A stretch of 64,000 nt of DNA, taken from assembly GCA_022826725.1 (NCBI GenBank), contig JAJDUF010000012.1:124001-188000 (forward strand), read 5' to 3'. Below the pieces are notes generated by a model, which did not search any database, was not told the origin of the DNA, and saw only the letters and a program-made list of their open reading frames with translations. Shown here piece after piece: positions 48,859 to 57,447 of the stretch; the first letter of the stretch is position 1; each line of letters begins with the position of its first letter. The DNA is from Chloroflexota bacterium. Its GTDB lineage: Bacteria; Chloroflexota; UBA11872; UBA12225; JAJDUF01. Made by a program: the position numbers and the translations under genes.

Positions 48859-49599
48859 TTATGGTGGTGAATGGTCCGGACACATCGGCCGCTCTTGGGC
48901 GTCTCCGCTGTCGGCAGCGGGGTGCGCCGCTGCGACGCGGCGCACGGCAGCCAACACCTGCTCGACAACCGCCGGTATCGAGAGACACGTCGTGTCTAGC
49001 ATCATAGCATCAGCCGCCGGCTTCAGCGGTGCCGTGCTGCGGCTACTGTCGAGCCGGTCGCGCCGTTGCAGCGCCGCCAACGCTGCCGTGTAGGTGATGG
49101 CCTCACCCCTGGCTCGCTGCTCCCGATAGCGTCGTTGGGCGCGTACCTCGGCGCTGGCCGTGAGAAAGAGCTTCAGGTGTGCGTCGGGCAGGACCACGGT
49201 GCCGATGTCGCGTCCGATCATGACTATGCCACCGGGCGCGGCGAGCCGGCGTTGTTGCTCCAGGAGCGCAGCACGCACCTGCGGTAGCGCGGAGACGGCG
49301 GAGACGTGCCGGTTCACCGCCGGGGACCGCAGGGCGACCGTGACATCCTCACCGTCGAGCAGCACTGTTGTTCCACCGTCCTCCGCACTCCGGACCTCGA
49401 AGGCCAGGTCTGCCGCCAGCGCGGCCAAGCGCGGCGCATCGCCGGGGCTAACCCGCTGCCGGATGGCGAGTAGCGTCACGGCACGATACAGCAAGCCCGT
49501 GTCGAAGTACATATAGCCCAACCGCCGTGCTACCAGCAGGCCAATCGTGCTCTTGCCAGAGGCGGCTGTACCGTCGAGCGCGATTATCAGGCCGGTCAT
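48859..49599 (-). CDS. cmk: Cytidylate kinase
   Basis: Phosphorylates CMP and dCMP. The P-loop ALDGTAASGKST begins at residue 7 from ATG 49599; ATG 49635 is an alternative. DTGLLYRAVT, VNRHVSAVSALPQVRAALLEQQR, MIGRDIGTVVLPDAHLKLFLTAS and YREQRARGE..RRDRLDSSRSTAPLKPA are the family blocks in order. 246 residues, slightly long because of an Ala/Pro tail. Lies between rluB and plsC, a common arrangement. Confidence 0.94.
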   Translation of the reverse strand: MTGLIIALDGTAASGKSTIGLLVARRLGYMYFDTGLLYRAVTLLAIRQRVSPGDAPRLAALAADLAFEVRSAEDGGTTVLLDGEDVTVALRSPAVNRHVSAVSALPQVRAALLEQQRRLAAPGGIVMIGRDIGTVVLPDAHLKLFLTASAEVRAQRRYREQRARGEAITYTAALAALQRRDRLDSSRSTAPLKPAADAMMLDTTCLSIPAVVEQVLAAVRRVAAAHPAADSGDAQERPMCPDHSPP

Positions 49600-49640
49600 G
49601 GATTCAGCCTCAGACGGTGGTGCTTTCGTCAGCATTTCCC

Positions 49641-50450
49641 CTACCCCGCCGCTGCTGCCGTCTCTATCTCGGCGAGCGTAAGATGCCGCCAGCCGCCGGG
49701 CGCGAGCGTGCCTAGCTCCACGCTGCCTACGCGCACGCGCACGAGCCGCTGCACCGTCAGCCCGACGACCGCGCACATCCGCCTGATCTGGCGCTTGCGT
49801 CCTTCGCGGAGGACGATCCGCAAGTGGTGGACGGCGGGCGTCGGCGAGGTCGCGTCCTCGCCGGGGCGCTCGACCACGGTGACTTGCGCGCCGCTCGACC
49901 GGTCGCCGTCACCCAAGTCGAGGGGGCGCCGGAGGCGGCGGAGGGTCTGCGGGGTGAGGCGGCCGGTAACGTGAACGAGGTATTCCTTCTCGCAGCCGTA
50001 CCGGGGATGCTGGATACGCTGGCTCCAGCGCCCGTCGGTCGTGGCGAGCAGCAAGCCCTCGCTCTCGGCATCGAGGCGACCGACAAAGAGTAGCCCCGGA
50101 AACGCCGGGAGCAGCTCCATCACCGTCGGTCGTCCGTGGGGATCGCTATGCGTGGTGATGACTCCCACCGGCTTGTGAAGCGCCAGGTATACCACTGCGG
50201 ATTGCGCCGCCACCGGGCGTCCGTCCACCAGCACGCGGTCCCGGTCCTGGTCAACGGTGGTGCCTAGCTCGGTTGCCGGTTGGCCATTGATCTGCACGCG
50301 GCCGGCACGGATCAGCGCCTCGGCCCGGCGGCGCGAGGCAATACCGGCCCGCGCCAAGTACCGCTGCAAGCGTTCTCGGCGGGGCACAGTGGACACGCGC
50401 GGCTGCTCCCGGCGCCGGCCACTTGCAACCGCCCCTAGCGCGCGAGTCAT
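49641..50450 (-). CDS. rRNA pseudouridine synthase, RsuA/RluB family
   Basis: 269 residues. An N-terminal S4 RNA-binding domain (RLQRYLARAGIASRRRAEALIRAGRVQINGQP) precedes the catalytic domain with the Asp motif FVGRLDAESEGLLLATTDG, KEYLVHVTGRL, and LREGRKRQIRRMCAVVGLTVQRLVRVRVGSVEL. It probably modifies 23S or 16S rRNA. RluB is the likeliest match but RsuA cannot be excluded. First gene of the operon with cmk and plsC. Confidence 0.9.
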   Translation of the reverse strand: MTRALGAVASGRRREQPRVSTVPRRERLQRYLARAGIASRRRAEALIRAGRVQINGQPATELGTTVDQDRDRVLVDGRPVAAQSAVVYLALHKPVGVITTHSDPHGRPTVMELLPAFPGLLFVGRLDAESEGLLLATTDGRWSQRIQHPRYGCEKEYLVHVTGRLTPQTLRRLRRPLDLGDGDRSSGAQVTVVERPGEDATSPTPAVHHLRIVLREGRKRQIRRMCAVVGLTVQRLVRVRVGSVELGTLAPGGWRHLTLAEIETAAAAG

Positions 50451-50615
50451 GCCTGCTCTGTCCGCACCAACCTAACTGACCTAGTGGCCGGTAGCGAGTG
50501 TAGCAAAGGCATTGCGCCGCCGGCGTTGCCCTGGGGCGGAGGCTGTGCTATCGTGGCTGACCAATGGAGCGGTAGCGTCGAGCGCCACCATCGCTACGCA
50601 GAGAGGCGGAGACCC

Positions 50616-51533
50616 ATGGCCGGAGTACGCGCGGCGCCCGTCCGCAAAGCGGTCATCCCGGTGGCGGGGCTGGGAACGCGGCTGCTCCCAGCGACCAAGT
50701 CGCAGCCCAAGGAGATGCTGCCGGTGGGCCGCAAGCCGGCCGTCCAATACGTCGTTGAAGAGATGGTCGAGGCCGGCATTACCCAGATTCTGCTCATCAC
50801 CGGGCGGCAGAAGTCCTCGATTGAGGATCACTTCGATCGGGAGACGGAGTTGGAGCGTCGCTTGGTACGCACCGGCGCCTACGATCTGGCCGAGGAGCTG
50901 AACTTCTTTGAGGAGGACGTTGCGCTCTTCTATACGCGCCAGAGCGTGCAGAGCGGGCCGGCCGATGCCATCCGGTTGGCGGCCGACTTTGTGGGCGACG
51001 AGCCGTTTCTCGTCGCGTATGGTGACACGATCATCACCAGTCAGCAGCGGCCGAGCCTGATCCAGCGGATGTTGAAAGACCATCTCGATAGCGGCGCACA
51101 CGCGACTTTGGCCGTGGAGACGGTGCGGCGCGAGGACGTGCAGCGGTATGGCATCGTGCAGCCGACGGCCGGTACGCCACCGCAGCCGACCGCAGCCTTC
51201 GAGATTGACGACCTGATCGAGAAGCCGGAGGTGGCTACGGCGCCCAGCACGCTGGCCATCACGCCGCGCTATATCTTCGACCGTGCGATCTTCGACGCCA
51301 TTGATCGCACACTGCCTGGGCGGGGCGGTGAGCTATGGCTCACCGACTCGATTGCTATCCTGCTCAAGCAGGGGGACGGCGTGCGGTGCTTGCCGCTGGG
51401 CGCTGGCGAGAAACGCTACGACATTGGCAATTTCGAGACCTACTTCAAGGCGTTCATTGACTTTGCGCTCGCCGACGAGCGGTACGGCTACATGATCCGC
51501 CAATATCTCGTAGGGTTGAGCGAGCAACTGTAG
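50616..51533 (+). CDS. galU: UTP--glucose-1-phosphate uridylyltransferase
   Basis: Forms UDP-glucose. ATG 50616 with an upstream GAGAGGCGGAG; 305 residues. KAVIPVAGLGTRLLPATKSQPKEMLPVGRKPAVQYVVEEMVEAGI is the GalU nucleotide-binding start. VAYGDTIITS stands for the usual LPDD metal segment, and YDIGNFETYFKAFIDFAL is the conserved end. It is followed by a GHMP sugar kinase on the same strand, separated by repeats. Confidence 0.92.
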   Translation: MAGVRAAPVRKAVIPVAGLGTRLLPATKSQPKEMLPVGRKPAVQYVVEEMVEAGITQILLITGRQKSSIEDHFDRETELERRLVRTGAYDLAEELNFFEEDVALFYTRQSVQSGPADAIRLAADFVGDEPFLVAYGDTIITSQQRPSLIQRMLKDHLDSGAHATLAVETVRREDVQRYGIVQPTAGTPPQPTAAFEIDDLIEKPEVATAPSTLAITPRYIFDRAIFDAIDRTLPGRGGELWLTDSIAILLKQGDGVRCLPLGAGEKRYDIGNFETYFKAFIDFALADERYGYMIRQYLVGLSEQL

Positions 51534-51554
51534 GCGCTGGCGGGGGCTATGCCT

Positions 51555-51639
51555 CACCCCCGGCCCCTCTCCATCATGTGGAGAGGGGGGCTGGTGGAAG
51601 TGGGTCGGTGGTCGCCCCCTCTCCTCCTGGGAGAGGGCC
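51555..51639. repeat. Two intergenic palindromes between galU and the kinase
   Basis: CCCCTCTCCA/TGGAGAGGGG (51564-51588) and CCCCCTCTCC/GGAGAGGGCCGGGG (51615-51641). Same core as at 1047 and 14397. Confidence 0.7.
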
Positions 51640-51657
51640 GGGGAGAAGGATAGAGCA

Positions 51658-52707
51658 GTGGGGCAAGCAGTGCTGGTAGGCTCGGCACCGGGACGCTGTG
51701 GGATCATTGGTAATCCCACCGATATGTACGGTGGGAGTGTTATTTCCTGCTCGCTCGGCGAGCGGGCCTATGTCAGCGTGGAGCCGGCGGGCGAGCTATC
51801 GCTGGAGTCGGATCGGGAGCGGGTGGTCGTGCGCCACCGCGCCGACTTGCAGCTTGCCGGCGACCACTGCGACATTCTGAGAGCAGTGATTGCCCACCAG
51901 CGTTGGTATGGGCTACGGGCGAGCGTGCGGTGTTGGAGCGACGTGCCGTTCGCATCGGGACTCTCGTCCTCGACGGCGATGGTCGCCGCGGCGCTCCGGA
52001 CGCTGGCCGCCTATCAGGACATCCACTACGAGCCGCACTATTTCGCGGAAGTGGCCCGCTCCATCGAGTTGAACTACCTGGGCGTGGTCTGTGGCTACCA
52101 GGATCAGTATATGGCCACGTTCGGGCACCTCAACTACTTGGACTTCCGCGACAAGGAGTTCTACCGTCCCGTCGGCACCGAGCCATACGCCACCGTCGAG
52201 CCGCTGGCCTGGAACGGCGAGGCGCTCCCTTTCATCCTGGCCAACACCGGTATCCAGCACTCCTCGCACGCGGTACATAAGCCCATTCGCGACCGCTGGC
52301 TGGAAGGGGATCGGGCCGTTGTCGAGGGCTACGAGCGGATCGCCAAGCTGGCACGCGAGGGGAAACGCGCCTTCCTCACGCGCGACTGGGAGTGGCTGGG
52401 GCGGCTGATGAACGACAACCACGGGATACAGCGCGATCTCGGCGGCTCGGGACCGGAGAACGAGCGGCTGATTGCCGCTGCGCTGGATGCTGGGGCACTG
52501 GGTGCCAAGCTGGCCGGGGCCGGTCAAGGCGGTACAATCATCGCGCTCCATCCCAGACCGGAAGAACTGGTAGACGCGCTGCGAGCCGCCGAGGTGCGGC
52601 GCATTCTGTGGCCGCGCCCTGTCCCCGGCGTGCGGATCGAGTCGTCCGGTGACGCCGCCGTGCTGAACGCCGCCGTGCCCTCATCGACTATGGTGGAGCA
52701 GTTCTGA
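51658..52707 (+). CDS. GHMP-family sugar kinase
   Basis: 349 residues from GTG 51658 behind GGAGAAGGA. SAPGRCGIIGNPTDMYGG is the N-terminal substrate segment, VPFASGLSSSTAMVAAALRTL the GHMP phosphate loop (GLSSSxA), and AKLAGAGQGGTIIAL the C-terminal glycine motif. The IGNPTDMYGG form resembles glucuronokinase and mevalonate-kinase-like proteins more than galactokinase. Neighbouring galU makes a role in activated-sugar supply plausible, but the substrate is not shown. Confidence 0.83.
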   Translation: MGQAVLVGSAPGRCGIIGNPTDMYGGSVISCSLGERAYVSVEPAGELSLESDRERVVVRHRADLQLAGDHCDILRAVIAHQRWYGLRASVRCWSDVPFASGLSSSTAMVAAALRTLAAYQDIHYEPHYFAEVARSIELNYLGVVCGYQDQYMATFGHLNYLDFRDKEFYRPVGTEPYATVEPLAWNGEALPFILANTGIQHSSHAVHKPIRDRWLEGDRAVVEGYERIAKLAREGKRAFLTRDWEWLGRLMNDNHGIQRDLGGSGPENERLIAAALDAGALGAKLAGAGQGGTIIALHPRPEELVDALRAAEVRRILWPRPVPGVRIESSGDAAVLNAAVPSSTMVEQF

Positions 52708-52728
52708 GCAGGAACCGGATCGAGTAGC

Positions 52729-53493
52729 ATGGGACTGGCGTTTCGCTATTTTCGCAGCGCGGTGGCCGAGATCTACTACGACCCAATCCGCATGATTCTC
52801 GTCAACCTGCGATGGTTCGTTCCCTCCTTGCCAGCATATCTTATTGCCCTCTACCCGATAGCCGTTCTGGCATCCGCTTTTGTCGAGCAAGAGGAGCCAC
52901 TTGAAGCGTCCGAAGCGCAGGCTCTGCTGCTCTTACCCTTGGTGATGGCAGCCCTGCTGCTGCCACTACTCATGGTCGTGGCAGGACCAGCCACTGCGGC
53001 CGTCTATAGCGTCATGCATGAGTTCGTGCGCGGCGAACTACTGGAGCCTTCGCATTTCACTTCGGCCTTTAAGCGGCATTTTTGGCGGGGCTGGGGACTG
53101 GCCGCAAGCAATGTGGCCGCTGGTGCATTGCTGGTCCTAAATGTCTGGTTCTACCTAACGATTGACATTCCGGGTGTTGGCTTGCTCGCTATAGTATTTG
53201 GTTATCTATTCATGATGTGGTTTGCTCTCCAGCCCTATCTGTTCCCAATGCTCGTAGAATTCGATCAGCCGATTCGGCGTGTGTGGCGCAACGCCCTCTA
53301 TATGGTGATGGACAATCTTGGGCTGACGCTGGGTCTGCTAATCATCCGTGGCCTGATTCTGGCATTTGTGCTTTCTGGGTTGTTTTTTCCTATCACCCCC
53401 CTCTTCCTGGCGGTGCTGCTGGCGCAGATTGACAACCGCGCCGTCACCGAGGCGATTGATCGCTACCGCGAGGCCGGGCGAGTGTTCTCGTGA
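52729..53493 (+). CDS. YesL/DUF624-like membrane protein
   Basis: 254 residues with about five hydrophobic segments (LPAYLIALYPIAVLASAFV, LLLLPLVMAALLLPLLMVV, GLLAIVFGYLFMMWFALQPYLFPML, LGLTLGLLIIRGLILAFVLSGLFF and others). VMHEFVRGELLEPSHFTSAFKRHFWRGW resembles the cytoplasmic loop of the YesL/DUF624 family, which is often beside sugar ABC transporters; a sugar-type ABC ATPase follows 10 nt downstream. Its base composition is less GC-rich than its neighbours. Confidence 0.6.
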   Translation: MGLAFRYFRSAVAEIYYDPIRMILVNLRWFVPSLPAYLIALYPIAVLASAFVEQEEPLEASEAQALLLLPLVMAALLLPLLMVVAGPATAAVYSVMHEFVRGELLEPSHFTSAFKRHFWRGWGLAASNVAAGALLVLNVWFYLTIDIPGVGLLAIVFGYLFMMWFALQPYLFPMLVEFDQPIRRVWRNALYMVMDNLGLTLGLLIIRGLILAFVLSGLFFPITPLFLAVLLAQIDNRAVTEAIDRYREAGRVFS

Positions 53494-53503
53494 GCGGCGG
53501 TGT

Positions 53504-54703
53504 ATGGCTGCCATCCGCCTCCTCGGCGTCTCCAAGCGGTTCTCCGGCGATCCGACGACACTACCTGCCCCCACACCCGCTCTCCCGACGCGCTCGCTGT
53601 TTTCATGGCCCTGGCGTCGGTCGCAGCCGGCAGTAGTGCCCCAGGACGATGCCGCGGCGACGGTCGCGCTGGACGACGTGCAGCTCACGCTGGCGGACGG
53701 CGAGACGCTCGCGGTGCTGGGGCCGTCGGGATGTGGCAAGACGACGTTGCTGCGGGTCATTGCCGGCCTGGAGGCACCGACCTCCGGCAGCGTGCTGTTC
53801 GACGGCGAGCCTGTTGACCATCTGGAGTCGGCGCAGCGGCGCGTGGGTCTGGTCTTCCAGAACTACGCCCTCTACCCACACCTGCGGGCCTATGACAACG
53901 TGGGCTTCTTCTTCAAGCTGCGCGGGCGTGAGGCCGAGGTTGACGAGCGCGTGCGGCGCGTGGCGCAGGTGCTCGGCGTCGAGTTCCGGCACCTGCTGGG
54001 ACGGATGCCCCGCCAGCTCTCCGGTGGCGAGCAGCAGCGCGTAGCGGTGGGACGGTGTATTATCCGCGATCCGCGGGTCTTTCTCTTCGACGAGCCGCTC
54101 TCGAATCTCGACGCGCAGTTGCGTGGGCGCACGCGCGTCGAGATCAAGCGGCTGCTGCGCCGCTTCGGGATTACCGCCGTGTACGTCACGCACGACCAGA
54201 TCGAGGCGATGGCGCTCGGCGACCGTATTGCGATCATGCGTGCCGGCCGTGTGGAGCAGGTCGGTACAACGGCAGAGATCATGGCGGCGCCGGTCAATCG
54301 CTTCGTGGCCGGCTTCTTCGGAGTGCCGCCGATGAATCTCCTCGATGGGGCGGCCGGCAGCAACGGCGTGCAGGTCGGCGGTACGCTGTTCGCGTTGCCG
54401 GAACACGGGCGGGCGCTGGCGGTCCGGGCAGGCCAGCCCGTCACCGTCGGCTTGCGGGCCGATGACCTAGCCTTGCTCCCGCCCGACGACCCGGGCCGTC
54501 TGGCTACGGCGACTGTCGAGGTGGTACAGCCGCGACATGAGGAGCGGCAGCAGCTTGTGACCGTGAGTCTGGGTGCGGTGGAGCTGACGGTGCGCGAGCC
54601 GCTGGGCATCGCGCGGCGGCCAGGCGAGACGGTGGGGATTCAGTGCTCACCCCGGCGAGCGTTCTTGTTCGACAGTGATGGGGAGTTGCTGGCCGGGGAC
54701 TGA
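53504..54703 (+). CDS. ABC transporter ATP-binding protein (MalK/UgpC type)
   Basis: 399 residues from ATG 53504. Walker A LGPSGCGKTT, Q-loop VFQNYALYPHL, signature LSGGEQQRVAVGR, Walker B VFLFDEPLSNLDA and the switch His in YVTHDQIEAM, then a C-terminal TOBE region (VGLRADDLALLP). An extra ~40 residues rich in Pro/Ala/Ser (DPTTLPAPTPALPTRSLFSWPW...) split the first beta strand from VALDDVQLTLADGE. No permease or binding protein is nearby, so this ATPase probably serves transporters encoded elsewhere. Confidence 0.9.
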   Translation: MAAIRLLGVSKRFSGDPTTLPAPTPALPTRSLFSWPWRRSQPAVVPQDDAAATVALDDVQLTLADGETLAVLGPSGCGKTTLLRVIAGLEAPTSGSVLFDGEPVDHLESAQRRVGLVFQNYALYPHLRAYDNVGFFFKLRGREAEVDERVRRVAQVLGVEFRHLLGRMPRQLSGGEQQRVAVGRCIIRDPRVFLFDEPLSNLDAQLRGRTRVEIKRLLRRFGITAVYVTHDQIEAMALGDRIAIMRAGRVEQVGTTAEIMAAPVNRFVAGFFGVPPMNLLDGAAGSNGVQVGGTLFALPEHGRALAVRAGQPVTVGLRADDLALLPPDDPGRLATATVEVVQPRHEERQQLVTVSLGAVELTVREPLGIARRPGETVGIQCSPRRAFLFDSDGELLAGD

Positions 54704-54782
54704 GGCTGGCTGCGCCTGCCGGTGATGTGCGGCACGTGCGTTATAATCGCCCTACACCCAGCGCTCGGCTCTGAGACCTACC

Positions 54783-55634
54783 ATGACGACCACGGTACCC
54801 GCACTCGCTCCTACCATCTTGCCCTACCACCGGCAGGGCGAGATTGACTACGCTCGCCTCGACTACAACCCCGACGAACCGGTCCTGAAGCCCGAAGCGA
54901 TGGAACAGGAACAGCCCATGCAGGAGTTCCTCGGCCTGCTCGCCAGTCGGTTCACCGACTTCGGCCAGCGCCCCGATACCTTCCTCAGCAGCAACACGAT
55001 CCTCTGCTACGACCCGGACGATCTCAACGTCCGCGTCTCTCCGGACGTATACCTGGCCTTCGGCGTGGACGCACAAGCGATCCGGCCGCGCAAGCTGTAC
55101 TTGCCCTGGGAGGTGGGTAAGCCGCCGGATTGGGTGCTGGAGATTGGCTCCGCCAGCACCGGCCGGGAGGACGTGGGGCGGAAGCGGGACATCTATGCCC
55201 GCATCGGCGTGCCGGAATACTGGCGGTTCGATCCCAAGGATGGTGCGTATCACGGAGAGCAGTTGGCCGGGGAGCGGCTGGTGGGTGGGGTGTACCGGCC
55301 CATTGCGCTGACCACGGCGCCGGATGGCATCTTGAAGGGCTACAGCCCGGTGCTGGGGTTGAGCCTGTGCTGGGATAACAACTGGCCGCGGTTGTACGAT
55401 CCGGCGACGAACAGCTACCTGACCAACTGGCGGCAGGAGCGGGCGGCGCGGCAGGCGGAGCGTGCCGCCTACGAAGCCCAAGCTGCTGTCGAGCAAGCCG
55501 AGCGGCTGGCCGAGCGGGCGGCCCGCCAGGCCGCCGAAAACCGTGCGGCCAGTGAGCAGGCGGCCCGTGAGTCTGCCGAGGCGCGCATCCGGCAGCTAGA
55601 GGCAGAGCTACGCCGCCGGCAAGCGGACCGATAG
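54783..55634 (+). CDS. Uma2-family protein, copy 3
   Basis: 283 residues. Near-duplicate of the gene at 43887: PYHRQGEIDYARLDYNPDEPVLKPEAMEQEQ, NTILCYDPDDLNVRVSPDVYLAFGVDAQAIRPRKLYLPWEVGKPPDWVLEIGSAS, GRKRDIYARIGVPEYWRFDP. The coiled-coil tail is longer (EQAERLAERAARQAAENRAASEQAARESAEARIRQLEAELRRRQADR). A TATAAT at 54742-54747 followed by CGCC mirrors the promoter of copy 2. It is proposed to be a PD-(D/E)xK-fold protein of unknown function. Confidence 0.85.
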   Translation: MTTTVPALAPTILPYHRQGEIDYARLDYNPDEPVLKPEAMEQEQPMQEFLGLLASRFTDFGQRPDTFLSSNTILCYDPDDLNVRVSPDVYLAFGVDAQAIRPRKLYLPWEVGKPPDWVLEIGSASTGREDVGRKRDIYARIGVPEYWRFDPKDGAYHGEQLAGERLVGGVYRPIALTTAPDGILKGYSPVLGLSLCWDNNWPRLYDPATNSYLTNWRQERAARQAERAAYEAQAAVEQAERLAERAARQAAENRAASEQAARESAEARIRQLEAELRRRQADR

Positions 55635-55672
55635 CCTCGTGCCGATAGCGCCGAGGGCGAGGTCAATGGCGG

Positions 55673-55707
55673 TATAATGGGGGGCCGTCGGCAACGGGCT
55701 GTTGCCG
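55673..55707 (+). promoter_or_regulatory. -10 element and leader hairpin before the receiver gene
   Basis: TATAAT at 55673-55678, then the perfect hairpin CGGCAAC-GGGCT-GTTGCCG (55689-55707) in the presumed leader, about 75 nt before the ATG at 55782. No clear -35 or T-run is seen. Confidence 0.4.
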
Positions 55708-55781
55708 CGTGCGGGGCTGGCAGTTGCGGCCGCCGCACTACTCTTATACATTCTTGGCGTTAGGCATAGGGAGACGTGGTG

Positions 55782-56177
55782 ATGGACGAGGACCTGAGTA
55801 ACAAGATCGTGATCATTGACGGCGACCCGGACATGCAAGATGATCTGGGCTACGAGTTGCGGATGCGGGGGTTTCAGCCCATTGCGGTGCGACGTGGTGA
55901 AGGGGCGTTTGATCTGGTCAAGGAAGAGAAGCCCCATATGGTCATCATGGACGTGGCGTTGCCGGATGCCGACGGCATAGAGGTGCTCCGCGAGATGGGC
56001 AACCATTGGGACACGAAGAAGACCAAGTTTATCGTTGCCTCGACATATCCGTCGCGGATTGACCACACCGTCGTGGGCTTGCTCGCGGCGATATTCCGCA
56101 AGCCGCTCGACGAGTGGGAGTTCTTGCGGATGCTGGATGTCGTGTCCATCGAAATGCTTACCAAGGCCGACCGCTGA
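55782..56177 (+). CDS. Stand-alone response-regulator receiver protein
   Basis: 131 residues from ATG 55782 behind GGGAG. KIVIIDGDPDMQDDLGYELRMRGF, the phospho-acceptor Asp in MVIMDVALPDADGIEVL, Thr/Ser in IVASTYPS and the conserved Lys in IFRKPLDEWEF make a complete receiver fold. There is no output domain and no kinase beside it. It could be a phosphate-relay or CheY-type protein; a Flp-type pilin gene follows about 200 nt later. Confidence 0.85.
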   Translation: MDEDLSNKIVIIDGDPDMQDDLGYELRMRGFQPIAVRRGEGAFDLVKEEKPHMVIMDVALPDADGIEVLREMGNHWDTKKTKFIVASTYPSRIDHTVVGLLAAIFRKPLDEWEFLRMLDVVSIEMLTKADR

Positions 56178-56383
56178 TCGTGGCGACGTAGTGCGCGCCT
56201 CGCGGGGCGCGTTGTAGCTCTGGCACGAGTAGGAGTACACCGGGCGACTGCCGGCACTTGGCTGGCGTCCGTCCTTCCGATGTCCGATCATTGGCAAAGT
56301 GACGCGCCGCCAAGTATCCTAGTCAGGGCTACTGTGGTGGGCTGGCCAAAGAAACAACTGGAAAGGGAGCGGCAGAAAAGACA

Positions 56384-56650
56384 ATGCCCAGTGAAGGTGC
56401 GGGTGGCTGGCACAGAGCCGGGTCCAACCGTGAACGCGAAAGGTCTGCGCGCTCTGCTACTGTTCCCCAGCCGTCGCCGGCGCTGGACCGCGGTGAGCTT
56501 GGACAATCCATCCTCGAATACGCGCTCGTTATTGCCGTGGTCGCGCTGGTCGTCATCGGGATTATCTGGATGATCGGGCCGCAGCTCGCGGCTGTGTTCT
56601 CGTCAGTCTACGAAAGCGTGGTCATCGTTCCCACACCGCCCAGCGGCTAG
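56384..56650 (+). CDS. Flp/Fap-type (type IVb) pilin-like protein
   Basis: 88 residues. The motif ELG-QSILEYALVIAVVALVVIGIIWMIG is a prepilin cleavage site followed by the conserved Glu and the hydrophobic helix of Flp pilins. The leader before the cleavage site is about 39 residues from ATG 56384, longer than usual, and charged (RERERSARSA). No tad genes are in the window, although Flp pilins are often scattered. The upstream TATCCT (near 56315) could be a -10. Confidence 0.6.
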   Translation: MPSEGAGGWHRAGSNRERERSARSATVPQPSPALDRGELGQSILEYALVIAVVALVVIGIIWMIGPQLAAVFSSVYESVVIVPTPPSG

Positions 56651-56781
56651 CCCTCGTTCACATTGCCCGGTTACTTACACCTGACTGGGATTCCGGTACT
56701 GCTTTGCCTCGATACTCCGCCTGTCGCACCCACTGCCGTCGTGCCTTGGCGTCTCTTGCCGCACGCCCGGAGGCTCCGGTC

Positions 56782-57240
56782 TTAGCCTGGCGTGATGGCC
56801 GCGAGGAGATGGTCAACCAAGGCCGTAGGGTGGATCGCCACCGAGGCGGCGCCGTTCGGTGTGCCTTGGGGGTCGAAGTGGAGTTGGGTGAGATCAGCGT
56901 CGGTGCGCCTGAGGGTGAAGCGCCCGCGCTGTAGGTTGACGAACTCGTCGGTGTAGGCGAGCGTCAGTGTAGCCGGGTCGTACATCGAGGTCTCTTGACG
57001 CCGCAGCTCGTGCAGATATACGTCGAGCATGGCCGCTACTGCCACACACGCCGGGTCGTCGGTGGCGTGGAGCAGAGCGCGCTCCGTCTCACCGATGCGG
57101 GCCTGCCGCGTGACTTCATAGGTGCCGATCTGCAATGGGCAGCCGCTCTCGATTGCCGGTTGACGGGCGGCGAGCAGCAAGGCGAAGGCATCGTCTACGT
57201 CGTCGCCGATGTCGGTATCGAGCAGGAGCGGAATAGTCAC
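56782..57240 (-). pseudogene. Internally deleted inosine-uridine nucleoside hydrolase
   Basis: 152 residues against about 310 for the family. The N-terminus PLLLDTDIGDDVDDAFALLLAARQP carries the calcium-binding DTDxGxDVDDAxAL signature. The sequence then jumps to GTYEVTRQARIGETERALLHATDDPACVAVAAMLDVYL and a C-terminal domain (DPATLTLAYTDEFVNLQRGRFTLRRTDADL). The central half, with the substrate pocket, is gone while the frame is kept. Most likely non-functional as a hydrolase, though it could still bind calcium. Confidence 0.7.
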
Positions 57241-57447
57241 GTTGCCTCCCTCGCCGCGTTGCGCGGACCACAGTGTACCGCTCCGCAGATTGCATTGGCC
57301 GGCGCTGCCGCCGGTGCGCCCGGGGGCCGGGTAGTGGTGAATGATGGCGAGCTTGAGCTATGATGAACCTTGTACCGAGGCCAATACGGCTCCGGGCGGT
57401 ATGCGGGAGCATCAACCTAGTCCCAACGAATCTCTAGGGGGAAAGCA

